Below are positions 1 through 5,260 of a stretch of DNA of 9,526 bases, one piece after another. Source of the DNA: Bacilli bacterium. GTDB taxonomy: Bacteria > Bacillota_I > Bacilli_A > RF39 > UBA660. A model generated the notes under the pieces. It did no database searches, was not told the DNA's origin, and was given only the letters and a program-made list of their open reading frames with translations. Location of the stretch: the NCBI GenBank assembly GCA_022793565.1, contig JAAWDC010000075.1, positions 1-9,526 of the forward strand, given 5' to 3'. The stretch's first letter is position 1; the number at the start of each line of letters is the position of its first letter. The position numbers and the translations under genes were made by a program.

Positions 1-935
1 GTGGACGCCCTATAAAAATTAAATACAGTAGTTCTGATAATGCAATAGAGTTTTTAGTTAAAGGTTCATTAGATGATTATGAACTTGTAAAACAACAATG
101 TGAAGGATTTAATTATGTTATGAAAAATTCACCTTTTATTAAAACTACATTTTTAAAAAAAGATGGAACTTTAATTAGAACTGAAAAAGAAGAGGAAAAA
201 GAAGAATCAAGTCTTAAATCTTATTTTAATGAATCTATGTTTGTGGATGGTTTATTAAGACCAGAAGGCTCTAATATTGCACCCAAAACAGATACTGACC
301 AAGATTTAACAACAGGTTATAAATATAATTTCCATAGATTTGGTGCTAGAAATTTTGATATCAGTTCTGTTGGGATTTATGATTTGACAGAGAGTATTCA
401 AGGAACATTCCTTATTTATGAAGAAAAAGATTATAATCACTATTGGAATAACGAAAAAGAGGAACAAACGAATTGTAAATCAATAATGCCTTTCACTATG
501 TTAGATAATGGTAGTTTTGAAAGTAAAGTTACTATTCAAGATGGAGAAACAGTAGTAGTAAACACAAGTGTAAATGTTATTAGAAATATAGTCGGTTGTA
601 ATTTTGATGATAAGAGTGTAAGGGATGGATTGTTTTCTGGACTTGCACATGAAGATTGTAGAGGCAATTTTGGATTAAACGAATATTATAAAACAATTTC
701 TAATAGAACAAGATTACTTCATTATTCTGAATCTTCCGATTTCTTTGAGGTGTATGAATTGCCTAATGGATGGGTTGTTGAAGATGGAATTTCAAAGTTA
801 GAATATCCAAAGGTATTTGGTGATGTAGATTTTGATAAGCAAGATAAGGATCTAGAAGAAATTAATGGTATTTTAGCATCACGAACTAATAGCAAAGGTA
901 TGTCTTTAGTTAAAAAAATTGATATTAGCAAGTAA
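1..935 (+). CDS. Unrecognised protein, 5'-truncated by window edge
   Basis: An open frame runs from the left edge (first full codon at position 3) to TAA at 933-935, giving about 310 residues. The ATG at 120 is only an internal methionine: the 39 codons before it are open with normal codon use (they read GRPIKIKYSSSDNAIEFLVK and on), and no ribosome binding site precedes 120. The real start is therefore outside the window. The protein is hydrophilic and acidic, with a Glu/Lys-rich stretch soon after the internal Met (EKEEEKEESS), many aromatic residues and no membrane span or signal peptide in the visible part. I do not recognise a family and see no catalytic motif. It looks like a soluble beta-rich protein, which is inference only. 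It is followed at once by the AT-rich region holding the candidate RNA promoter, and no hairpin terminator lies directly after the stop. Confidence 0.75.
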   Translation, partial: GRPIKIKYSSSDNAIEFLVKGSLDDYELVKQQCEGFNYVMKNSPFIKTTFLKKDGTLIRTEKEEEKEESSLKSYFNESMFVDGLLRPEGSNIAPKTDTDQDLTTGYKYNFHRFGARNFDISSVGIYDLTESIQGTFLIYEEKDYNHYWNNEKEEQTNCKSIMPFTMLDNGSFESKVTIQDGETVVVNTSVNVIRNIVGCNFDDKSVRDGLFSGLAHEDCRGNFGLNEYYKTISNRTRLLHYSESSDFFEVYELPNGWVVEDGISKLEYPKVFGDVDFDKQDKDLEEINGILASRTNSKGMSLVKKIDISK

Positions 936-963
936 AAATTTGCTATTATTTTTTAAAATTTTA

Positions 964-972
964 TGGTAATAT
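964..972 (+). promoter_or_regulatory. Extended -10 promoter for the candidate RNA
   Basis: TGGTAATAT fits the extended -10 pattern TG-N-TANNNT. No good -35 hexamer sits 17 bases upstream, as is common for extended -10 promoters. The predicted start, about 979, falls exactly at the base of the first hairpin of the structured region. This is a pattern match only. Confidence 0.35.
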
Positions 973-978
973 ATATTT

Positions 979-1104
979 AGTGATTGATTCTTATATCAAT
1001 CGTTGTGGTAAAAAGTTGTAGATAGCTACGACAATGGCACCAGATTGATAGGAAACTCGAACTTCGGGTTAAAATAGTAAAACGACTTGTAAAAGTCGTT
1101 TTTA
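979..1104 (+). ncRNA. Candidate structured small RNA (about 125 nt), no known family
   Basis: Four inverted repeats follow one another. Hairpin 1 is GATTGAT 982-988 with ATCAATC 995-1001. Hairpin 2 is GTTGTAG 1015-1021 with CTACGAC 1026-1032 (one G-T pair). Hairpin 3 is AACTCGA with TCGGGTT at about 1054-1070 (one G-T pair). Hairpin 4 is the terminator at 1079-1102. TATCAATC 994-1001 can instead pair over eight bases with GATTGATA 1043-1050, enclosing hairpin 2, so the first and third segments compete for the same strand. The stretch is bounded by an extended -10 element and a terminator, and no protein frame of useful length crosses it. No plus-strand gene follows for over 3 kb, so a cis-acting riboswitch for a downstream gene is unlikely. 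A stand-alone RNA or a processed 3' UTR of the upstream gene fits better. I could not match it to tmRNA, SRP RNA, RNase P, 6S or a riboswitch class. Confidence 0.4.
1079..1104 (+). terminator. Intrinsic terminator of candidate RNA / upstream gene
   Basis: AAAACGACTT (1079-1088), loop GTAA and AAGTCGTTTT (1093-1102) form a 10-bp perfect stem ending in a run of five T. The A-rich left arm makes it partly usable on the opposite strand as well. The T tract is short, so termination may be incomplete. Confidence 0.65.
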
Positions 1105-1193
1105 TGATAGTACGTATTTATAAAGTAAACTTGCATAAAATAAAAAGGAATACTAAACACTCCAATGTTGGGTACTGCTACTAATTTGTGTAT

Positions 1194-1230
1194 GCACTTA
1201 ATCTTGTTAGATTGAGTGCTTTTTCTTTTT
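1194..1230 (+). terminator. Strong intrinsic terminator
   Basis: GCACTTAATC (1194-1203), a six-base loop and GATTGAGTGC (1210-1219) form a 10-bp stem with one G-T pair, followed by TTTTTCTTTTT. It faces the minus-strand small ORF whose stop is only nine bases away. It implies a second plus-strand transcript that passes through or starts after the terminator at 1079-1104. The stretch between them (1105-1193) contains only weak promoter-like sequence (TAAAAT near 1137) and a small CCAATGTTGG palindrome. Confidence 0.8.
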
Positions 1231-1238
1231 ATAATTCA

Positions 1239-1325
1239 TTATCCTTTAAATAATAGAAGAATAAGTAAAATGATAATAATGATTAAGGTAAAGATCAAAA
1301 AATCTTTCTTAGTTATTTTCATCAT
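1239..1325 (-). CDS. Small single-span membrane peptide (28 aa)
   Basis: Two consecutive ATG codons (1325 and 1322) open a 28-codon frame ending in TAA. The peptide starts MMKITKKDF, continues with about 17 Ile/Leu/Phe/Thr residues and ends FKG. A short basic N-terminus, one membrane helix and a tiny charged tail are the layout of small membrane proteins and of many type I toxins. A weak GTGAGAG precedes the start with short spacing. A TATAAT lies at 1392-1397 on this strand without a good -35. The gene lies 98 bases downstream of the HD-domain gene and could also be read from it. The plus-strand terminator at 1194-1230 ends nine bases beyond its stop, so convergent transcripts would meet here. 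Short AT-rich frames can arise by chance, and the function is unknown. Confidence 0.4.
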   Translation of the reverse strand: MMKITKKDFLIFTLIIIIILLILLLFKG

Positions 1326-1423
1326 CTCTCACTGTTAAACTATTTCTAAAGAAATATAACAAATAAACTAATCTTTTTTATTTCATAAAAAATTATAGGA
1401 ATTTTTAGTCAGATTTATGATTC

Positions 1424-2089
1424 TTAAGAATACTTATTTAATATATCTATCCATTCTGGAGCATTTTCTTCTTGAAAAAAATTATATAAGAAATCTATCA
1501 TGCGTTGATGCCTTTTATTAGATTCTTCTCTTCCTGAGTCTGTTAGCATAATATCTTTATACTTAAACAATGCTTCTAAAATAAAATTTATGGTACTAGA
1601 TGTTTTTTTCATATGGTATTCTGGACTATTATTCTCTAATGGAAAGGAATCCCTTACAAAGAAAGGTCTCCCAATTTTTATTCCAAATTGGTGAGCTCTT
1701 AAGATTCCAACTGTACCTATTCCATCACACATATCAGCATCAGAGACAATTTTTGCTTCTATCGTTGTTGGCATACATCCTCCTAATCTTTTGCTGTAGC
1801 CAATGTTATGAAGTGCTAGACACACTTGTTCTTGTATACTTTTATCTACGTGACATTCATTCATAATTCTTTTAGTATTTGTTAGGTTCTTTGCATTATC
1901 CATTCCAAATAGTTTATAGTCATCTGCATCATGAAGTAATGCGATTAGGGAAACAACCTCCTGATTTGCTCCTTCCTTTTTTGCAAACGCTAAGGATAAC
2001 TTTAATACTCTTTCTATGTGCTCCATTCCATGGCCAGAATCTTCCTCATTTAACAAATCCCATACTTTTTCTCTCACTTTCTCTAGCAT
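1424..2089 (-). CDS. HD-domain phosphohydrolase (YedJ/YpgQ-like)
   Basis: This is a 221-residue cytoplasmic protein of the HD superfamily, whose members hydrolyse phosphoester or pyrophosphate bonds of nucleotides using one or two metal ions. The motif runs H20-G-M-E-H24, then H53-D54 in LLHDADD, then H94 in LALHNIGYSK, then D117/D119 in SDADMCDGIG. H24, H53, D54 and one of the late aspartates are the expected metal ligands. The order, spacing and length match the stand-alone COG1418-type YedJ/YpgQ group rather than RelA/SpoT or dGTPases; YpgQ is reported to be a pyrophosphohydrolase. The substrate here is not known. AGAAAGGAG about eight bases before the ATG supports the start at 2089. It has its own promoter (2146-2174) and no clear terminator of its own; a 12-bp palindrome ATTCTTAAGAAT spans the stop codon. 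Confidence 0.85.
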   Translation of the reverse strand: MLEKVREKVWDLLNEEDSGHGMEHIERVLKLSLAFAKKEGANQEVVSLIALLHDADDYKLFGMDNAKNLTNTKRIMNECHVDKSIQEQVCLALHNIGYSKRLGGCMPTTIEAKIVSDADMCDGIGTVGILRAHQFGIKIGRPFFVRDSFPLENNSPEYHMKKTSSTINFILEALFKYKDIMLTDSGREESNKRHQRMIDFLYNFFQEENAPEWIDILNKYS

Positions 2090-2145
2090 ACTTCCCTACT
2101 CCTTTCTCTATTTATGTTGAAATTTCTCTTGGTTGTGTTAGTTAT

Positions 2146-2174
2146 ATCATAGACGAAGTCATTATGTAAATCAA
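2146..2174 (-). promoter_or_regulatory. Promoter of HD-domain gene
   Basis: On the minus strand TTGATT (2169-2174), a 17-base spacer and TATGAT (2146-2151) form a good vegetative sigma-factor promoter. The predicted start is about 2139, giving a leader of about 50 bases. The -35 hexamer lies just past the end of the possible gene remnant at 2180-2299. Confidence 0.65.
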
Positions 2175-2179
2175 GATTA

Positions 2180-2299
2180 TTATAAAATTACTGCAGAGGG
2201 GGTAACGCCTTTTATATCCTTATATGTAAGATCGTATTTTTTATTAATTGCCTTTTTGTTGTTTGTTCTAATAAAATCAGCAATTGTCTTTTGAGTCAG
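2180..2299 (-). pseudogene. Possible gene remnant or unannotated short ORF (39 codons)
   Basis: A minus-strand frame open from just after a TAA to the stop at 2180-2182 reads LTQKTIADFIRTN, then a Lys/Asn-rich stretch, then YDLTYKDIKGVTPSAVIL. Its composition (GCT GAT TTT ATT AGA ACA) and protein-like sequence look more like coding DNA than the surrounding spacer. It has no ATG or ribosome binding site; CTG at 2297-2299 is only the first usable codon. It could be the decayed C-terminal end of a former gene or chance. I do not recognise the family. Confidence 0.2.
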
Positions 2300-2300
2300 G

Positions 2301-2326
2301 TATTACAAATAAGATTTTTTGTAATA
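2301..2326. repeat. AT-rich inverted repeat in spacer
   Basis: TATTACAAA (2301-2309) and TTTGTAATA (2318-2326) form a perfect 9-bp stem with an 8-base loop, 30 bases beyond the operon terminator. It lacks a U tract on either strand, so it is not a typical terminator. It is followed by a smaller AGGA/TCCT hairpin at about 2340-2352. The rest of 2175-2355 shows nothing else I can support. Confidence 0.45.
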
Positions 2327-2355
2327 TACACTTTGAAAAAGGAGTATATCCTGTT

Positions 2356-2387
2356 AAAAAAGAAAAGAACACTTGAAATGTATTCTT
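2356..2387 (-). terminator. Terminator of coaE-coaD-MBL operon
   Basis: Read on the minus strand, AAGAATAC (2380-2387) pairs with GTGTTCTT (2365-2372, one G-T pair) across a 7-base loop and is followed by TTCTTTTTT. It begins one base after the stop codon of the metallo-beta-lactamase-fold gene, which marks the operon end. Confidence 0.75.
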
Positions 2388-2388
2388 C

Positions 2389-3153
2389 CTATTTCATCCT
2401 TAATATCATTTTTTTTCCCTCTTTTGCTAGTGTTACATTTTGAAAATTTTCTTTGGCTTCTTGTAGATAGAGACGTGGATCTTCTTCTGGCCAAAAGTGG
2501 GTTAATAATAATCTCTTAGTTCCTGAAAGTGCTGCAATTTTTCCTGCTTCGTAAGCAGTTAAATGAGTAGTTAATTTCGATTGATGCTTTCTTAAAAGAG
2601 AACTTTCTGATATTAAAAGATCTGCGTCTTTACAGAAGTTTATCAAGTGATTTAAATTGGTATTTCCAACATCTGAAGTGTATACAATCTTTAAATTTCC
2701 TATTTTTAATTGAACCATGTACGATTTTATCGTATGGGAATTATTGTCTGCAAAGGATAGATCCACTTCTTTTATTTTTATATTCGTATTTTCATTGATG
2801 TTATGAAATGTGGCATACGATTCCTCATCTAATAGGATCGTTTCTTTTCTTTTATTATAATCTTCCTCTGGGAGATAAATATTTATTGGATCTTTTATTA
2901 TCCCTAAATTATAATTTGTGAAGGATGCAGACTGAATTGCTCCTAAGTCGCCATAATGATCCTTATGATAATGGGTAATAAAAATGTGCAAATTTTTTAA
3001 GTCTTCTGGAAAGTTTAGTAATCTACTACTCCCATTTCCACAATCTAATAAAATCTTCTGATCTCCTACTTCTATCATAAAACTAGGACAATTTCTATTT
3101 AATTTACAATATGGGGAGATCGTTCCTAGTGCCGTAATTTTTATTTGACTCAT
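2389..3153 (-). CDS. MBL-fold metallohydrolase (RNase Z-like/YhfI-type)
   Basis: A 254-residue cytoplasmic protein with the complete metallo-beta-lactamase fold signature: the strand LLDCGNGSS (about 35-43), the metal site T60-H61-Y62-H63-K64-D65-H66, a mid-domain H140, the bridging D161 in YTSDVGN, ESS at 183-185, H197 in TTHLTAYEAG and H219 in LLTHFWPEED. The LTHFWPEED ending and the T/S-A-x-E-A-G segment are typical of the ElaC/RNase Z-like and YhfI-like branch. It lacks the long flexible arm of true tRNase Z, so a small-molecule or cyclic-nucleotide phosphodiesterase is as likely as tRNA processing. It is the last gene of the operon: it starts six bases after the coaD stop, with only a weak purine-rich site (AGAAGATGA) inside the end of coaD, suggesting translational coupling. 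All metal ligands are present, so it should be active. Confidence 0.85.
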   Translation of the reverse strand: MSQIKITALGTISPYCKLNRNCPSFMIEVGDQKILLDCGNGSSRLLNFPEDLKNLHIFITHYHKDHYGDLGAIQSASFTNYNLGIIKDPINIYLPEEDYNKRKETILLDEESYATFHNINENTNIKIKEVDLSFADNNSHTIKSYMVQLKIGNLKIVYTSDVGNTNLNHLINFCKDADLLISESSLLRKHQSKLTTHLTAYEAGKIAALSGTKRLLLTHFWPEEDPRLYLQEAKENFQNVTLAKEGKKMILRMK

Positions 3154-3159
3154 CTAAAA

Positions 3160-3642
3160 TCATCTTCTTTTTTCTAACATTTTTTGTTTTACTGTAGGCT
3201 CTACATATCTACTAATATCTTTGTCTAATTCAAATACTTCTTTTACTGTAGAAGAAGAAACAAATTGATACTCTTTATCTGCAAATAGTAGGATTGTATT
3301 TATTCTATTTTCTGATATATCCTTATTTGTCATTGCTATTTGAACTTCATGATCATAGTCACTAATTCCTCGAATTCCGCGGATAATTGCTTCACATCCA
3401 TACTGAAATGCTAGGTCTACAGCTGCCCCACTTCCCAATATGACTTTTACTCTATCTACTTCTTTATACAACTGCTCAATTATTTGAATTCTTTCTTCTA
3501 AACTAAATAAGCCTTGTTTCTTACTCCTATTTTGTAAAACTGCTACTACTACTTCATCAAACAATTCACTTGCTTGTTTAATAATATTCATATGTCCTTT
3601 CGTTATAGGATCAAAACTTCCTGGATATAATACTTTCGTCAT
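3160..3642 (-). CDS. coaD: Pantetheine-phosphate adenylyltransferase CoaD
   Basis: This enzyme transfers AMP from ATP to 4'-phosphopantetheine, giving dephospho-CoA and pyrophosphate, the fourth step of coenzyme A synthesis in the cytoplasm. The 160-residue length is standard. The nucleotidyltransferase signature is YPGSFDPITKGH at 6-17 (H17 equals the catalytic His of the T/HxGH motif), followed by the substrate loop IIRGIRGISDYDHE at about 86-99 and the C-terminal FVSSSTVKE with the conserved serines. The ATG at 3642 overlaps the coaE stop as ATGA, so translation is probably coupled to coaE. The stop is TGA. All family motifs are intact. Confidence 0.97.
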   Translation of the reverse strand: MTKVLYPGSFDPITKGHMNIIKQASELFDEVVVAVLQNRSKKQGLFSLEERIQIIEQLYKEVDRVKVILGSGAAVDLAFQYGCEAIIRGIRGISDYDHEVQIAMTNKDISENRINTILLFADKEYQFVSSSTVKEVFELDKDISRYVEPTVKQKMLEKRR

Positions 3643-4193
3643 AATTTCTTCCTCATTTCTTTTAAGTCTTTATAGTTTGTTTCATTTAATACAAAATTGA
3701 AATCTGTTTTGTCATATTGCATACTAGCTTGTTCTCTTAGTTCAAACTGTTCTTCTGAAATATGGTCTCTCATCAGTGCTCTTTTCTTTCTAGTTTCATA
3801 ATCTACATCTAGTAATACACGAAATTCACTCTCTCTAAAATATTTTGTCTTTGGTAGTAAAGCCCAATCTAATACAATAATTTTGTCCCTATTTTCTTCT
3901 ATGGTTTTATCAATTTCCTGTTCCATATATTTCCAGGTAATTGCTGTTAGCTTTTCCATCTGTTTTGGAGAGGAAAACACTATGGGACCTAGTTTTTTGC
4001 GATCTATTTCTCCATTTGTCGTAATATTTCCAAACGCATTTACTAATTGTTCCTTTACCTCTTTTATGGTTAGTACTTTGTGTCCAATTCTATCAATGTC
4101 TATTTGGATTCCATCTCCACCATATATATTAATTAATTCATGTGCTATAGTAGTTTTTCCTGCACATGATTTTCCACATAAACTTATTAACAT
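3639..4193 (-). CDS. coaE: Dephospho-CoA kinase CoaE (divergent)
   Basis: This P-loop kinase phosphorylates the 3'-hydroxyl of dephospho-CoA with ATP, the last step of coenzyme A synthesis. At 184 residues it is slightly short for the family (about 200). Walker A is G7-K-S-C-A-G12-K13-T14. The substrate-side motif is DIDRIGHKVL at about 32-41, followed by FG...NGEIDRKKLGPIVFSSP, which is the CoaE hallmark, and the lid region RALMRDHISEEQFELR. Two places are unusual: Walker A is GKSCAGKT rather than GLTGGIGSGKS, and the usual PLLFE segment after the third strand reads DWALLPKTKYF. Context makes the identification firm, because the gene overlaps coaD by four bases in a head-to-tail CoA operon. 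A perfect AGGAGG seven bases before the ATG fixes the start. It is the first gene of the operon and divergent from a LysR gene. Confidence 0.88.
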   Translation of the reverse strand: MLISLCGKSCAGKTTIAHELINIYGGDGIQIDIDRIGHKVLTIKEVKEQLVNAFGNITTNGEIDRKKLGPIVFSSPKQMEKLTAITWKYMEQEIDKTIEENRDKIIVLDWALLPKTKYFRESEFRVLLDVDYETRKKRALMRDHISEEQFELREQASMQYDKTDFNFVLNETNYKDLKEMRKKL

Positions 4194-4215
4194 TAATTTC
4201 CCTCCTGTTATTTGT

Positions 4216-4249
4216 ATTATATTCTTCTTTTTGATATAATTAAAATATC
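4216..4249 (-). promoter_or_regulatory. coaE promoter region with weak -35
   Basis: TATAAT on the minus strand (4216-4221) is the likely -10 of the coaE operon, 23 bases before the ATG. The hexamer 17 bases upstream (4239-4244, TTTAAT) is poor, and it lies inside the dyad at 4233-4249, so the promoter may depend on an activator. Confidence 0.4.
4233..4249. promoter_or_regulatory. Candidate LysR-type box (T-N11-A dyad)
   Basis: GATAT (4233-4237), seven bases and ATATC (4245-4249) form a perfect dyad containing a T-N11-A pattern, the classical recognition form for LysR-type regulators. It lies between the divergent starts of coaE and the LysR gene and covers the putative -35 region of the coaE promoter. 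A direct repeat ATATCTATT at 4245-4253 and 4258-4266 continues toward the LysR gene. The whole spacer is AT-rich, so chance dyads are possible. Confidence 0.4.
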
Positions 4250-4282
4250 TATTTTTTATATCTATTATAACTGGAGATTATT

Positions 4283-5179
4283 ATGAATATTGATTTTGAA
4301 TTATACCGAATTTTTTATGTAGTGGCAAATCATGAGAATATTACAAAGGCTTCTTATGAATTAAATATCTCTCAACCAGCAATTAGTAAATCAATTAAGA
4401 ATTTAGAAGAGCAATTAGGAGGAAAACTTTTTATTAGAACAAAACGTGGAGTTACTTTGACTGAGGAAGGAAAAGAATTCTACAGATATATTAAATTAGC
4501 TATCGAATATATTTCTAATGCTGAAAATAGATTTTGGGAACTTTCTCAATTAGAGGTGGGAAATATTCGAATTGGGGTTAGTACAACACTTACTAAAGAA
4601 TTCCTACTTCCCTATTTGAAAACATTTCATACACTTTATCCTAAAATTGATATTCAGATTACAACGGGTATGACTTCTGATCTTTTTTTCAAACTAAGAA
4701 ATGGACTGGTTGATATAGTAATACTTAATTTGAAAGATAAAGAGTATGACTCTGATTTTAAGATTATTCCTTGTAAGGAAGTCCACGATACATTTGTAAT
4801 TTCTCCTTCTTATCCAGACAAGTTTCCTAATAGAATATCTGTTGCCGAATTAAACAATTATCCTTTGATTCTTCAAGCAAAAGGTTCAAATACCAGAACC
4901 TTCTTAGATCAGGTCATGTTTCAAAAAGATATAGTTCTAAAACCAAGTATTGAACTTACCAGTTATTCTTTAGTCACTGAATTTACAAAACTAGGAATGG
5001 GAATAGGTTATGTTACTAAGGAGTATATTGGCACAGAATTAGCGCAAGGGGAATTGAGAGAAATCCCCTTAGATTGTGAGATTCCAAGTCGAATGATAGG
5101 AATTGCTTTTGTAAAGAAACAACTACCAAGTTTTAGTACTAGGAAACTAATACAGATTATTATAGGAAAGGATTTATAA
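4283..5179 (+). CDS. LysR-type transcriptional regulator
   Basis: A 298-residue DNA-binding regulator of typical family length. The N-terminal winged helix-turn-helix is intact: LYRIFYVVANHENITKASYE at 7-26, the recognition helix with SQPAISKSIKNLEEQLGG, and the wing KLFIRTKRGVTLTEEG. A linker helix of about 30 residues leads to a two-lobed periplasmic-binding-protein-like effector domain starting near IRIGVSTTLTKEFLLPYL, with the usual LVDIVIL strand and a late GMGIGYV segment. GGAG six bases before the ATG supports the start. It is transcribed away from coaE-coaD-MBL, the common arrangement of LysR regulators with their targets, and the T-N11-A dyad at 4233-4249 lies between them. The effector cannot be read from sequence. 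Regulation of CoA synthesis by it is inference from position. Confidence 0.93.
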   Translation: MNIDFELYRIFYVVANHENITKASYELNISQPAISKSIKNLEEQLGGKLFIRTKRGVTLTEEGKEFYRYIKLAIEYISNAENRFWELSQLEVGNIRIGVSTTLTKEFLLPYLKTFHTLYPKIDIQITTGMTSDLFFKLRNGLVDIVILNLKDKEYDSDFKIIPCKEVHDTFVISPSYPDKFPNRISVAELNNYPLILQAKGSNTRTFLDQVMFQKDIVLKPSIELTSYSLVTEFTKLGMGIGYVTKEYIGTELAQGELREIPLDCEIPSRMIGIAFVKKQLPSFSTRKLIQIIIGKDL

Positions 5180-5214
5180 TTTCCGAGAATTGTTTTAATA
5201 CTTTTTTCATTCAA

Positions 5215-5250
5215 AAAGAGACTGTAAGATTTTTTTCATACAGTCTCTTT
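5215..5250. terminator. Bidirectional terminator between convergent genes
   Basis: AAAGAGACTGTA (5215-5226) and TACAGTCTCTTT (5239-5250) form a perfect 12-bp stem around a T-rich loop. On the minus strand it ends in a five-T run; on the plus strand the tail is the weaker TTTATAGTATTATTTATTTTTT. It sits between the LysR stop (5179) and the stop of the minus-strand membrane protein (5261) and can serve both. Confidence 0.8.
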
Positions 5251-5260
5251 ATAGTATTAT

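Noticed and set aside
120..122. ATG at 120 as the start of the first gene
   Set aside because: The frame is open to the left edge with coding-like sequence and no ribosome binding site precedes this ATG, so it is internal.
1041..1075. tRNA T-arm-like CTCGAACTTCGGG
   Set aside because: No acceptor stem, D-arm or anticodon arm can be built around it.
979..1104. tracrRNA or CRISPR-associated RNA
   Set aside because: The GTTGTAG hairpin and the GTTAAAATAG stretch superficially recall type II tracrRNAs, but there is no repeat array or cas gene in the window and the visible protein is not Cas9-like.
1374..1392. TTTTTTAT/ATAAAAAA hairpin as terminator of the HD gene
   Set aside because: The stem is A/T only and no U tract follows it on the minus strand, so it is too weak to call.
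1600..2169. Two plus-strand open frames opposite the HD gene
   Set aside because: They are antisense to a clear HD-domain coding sequence, have Leu/Phe/Ser/His-rich unlikely composition and lack ribosome binding sites.
3883..4239. Plus-strand open frame opposite coaE
   Set aside because: It is a shadow of the conserved coaE frame and runs through its promoter.
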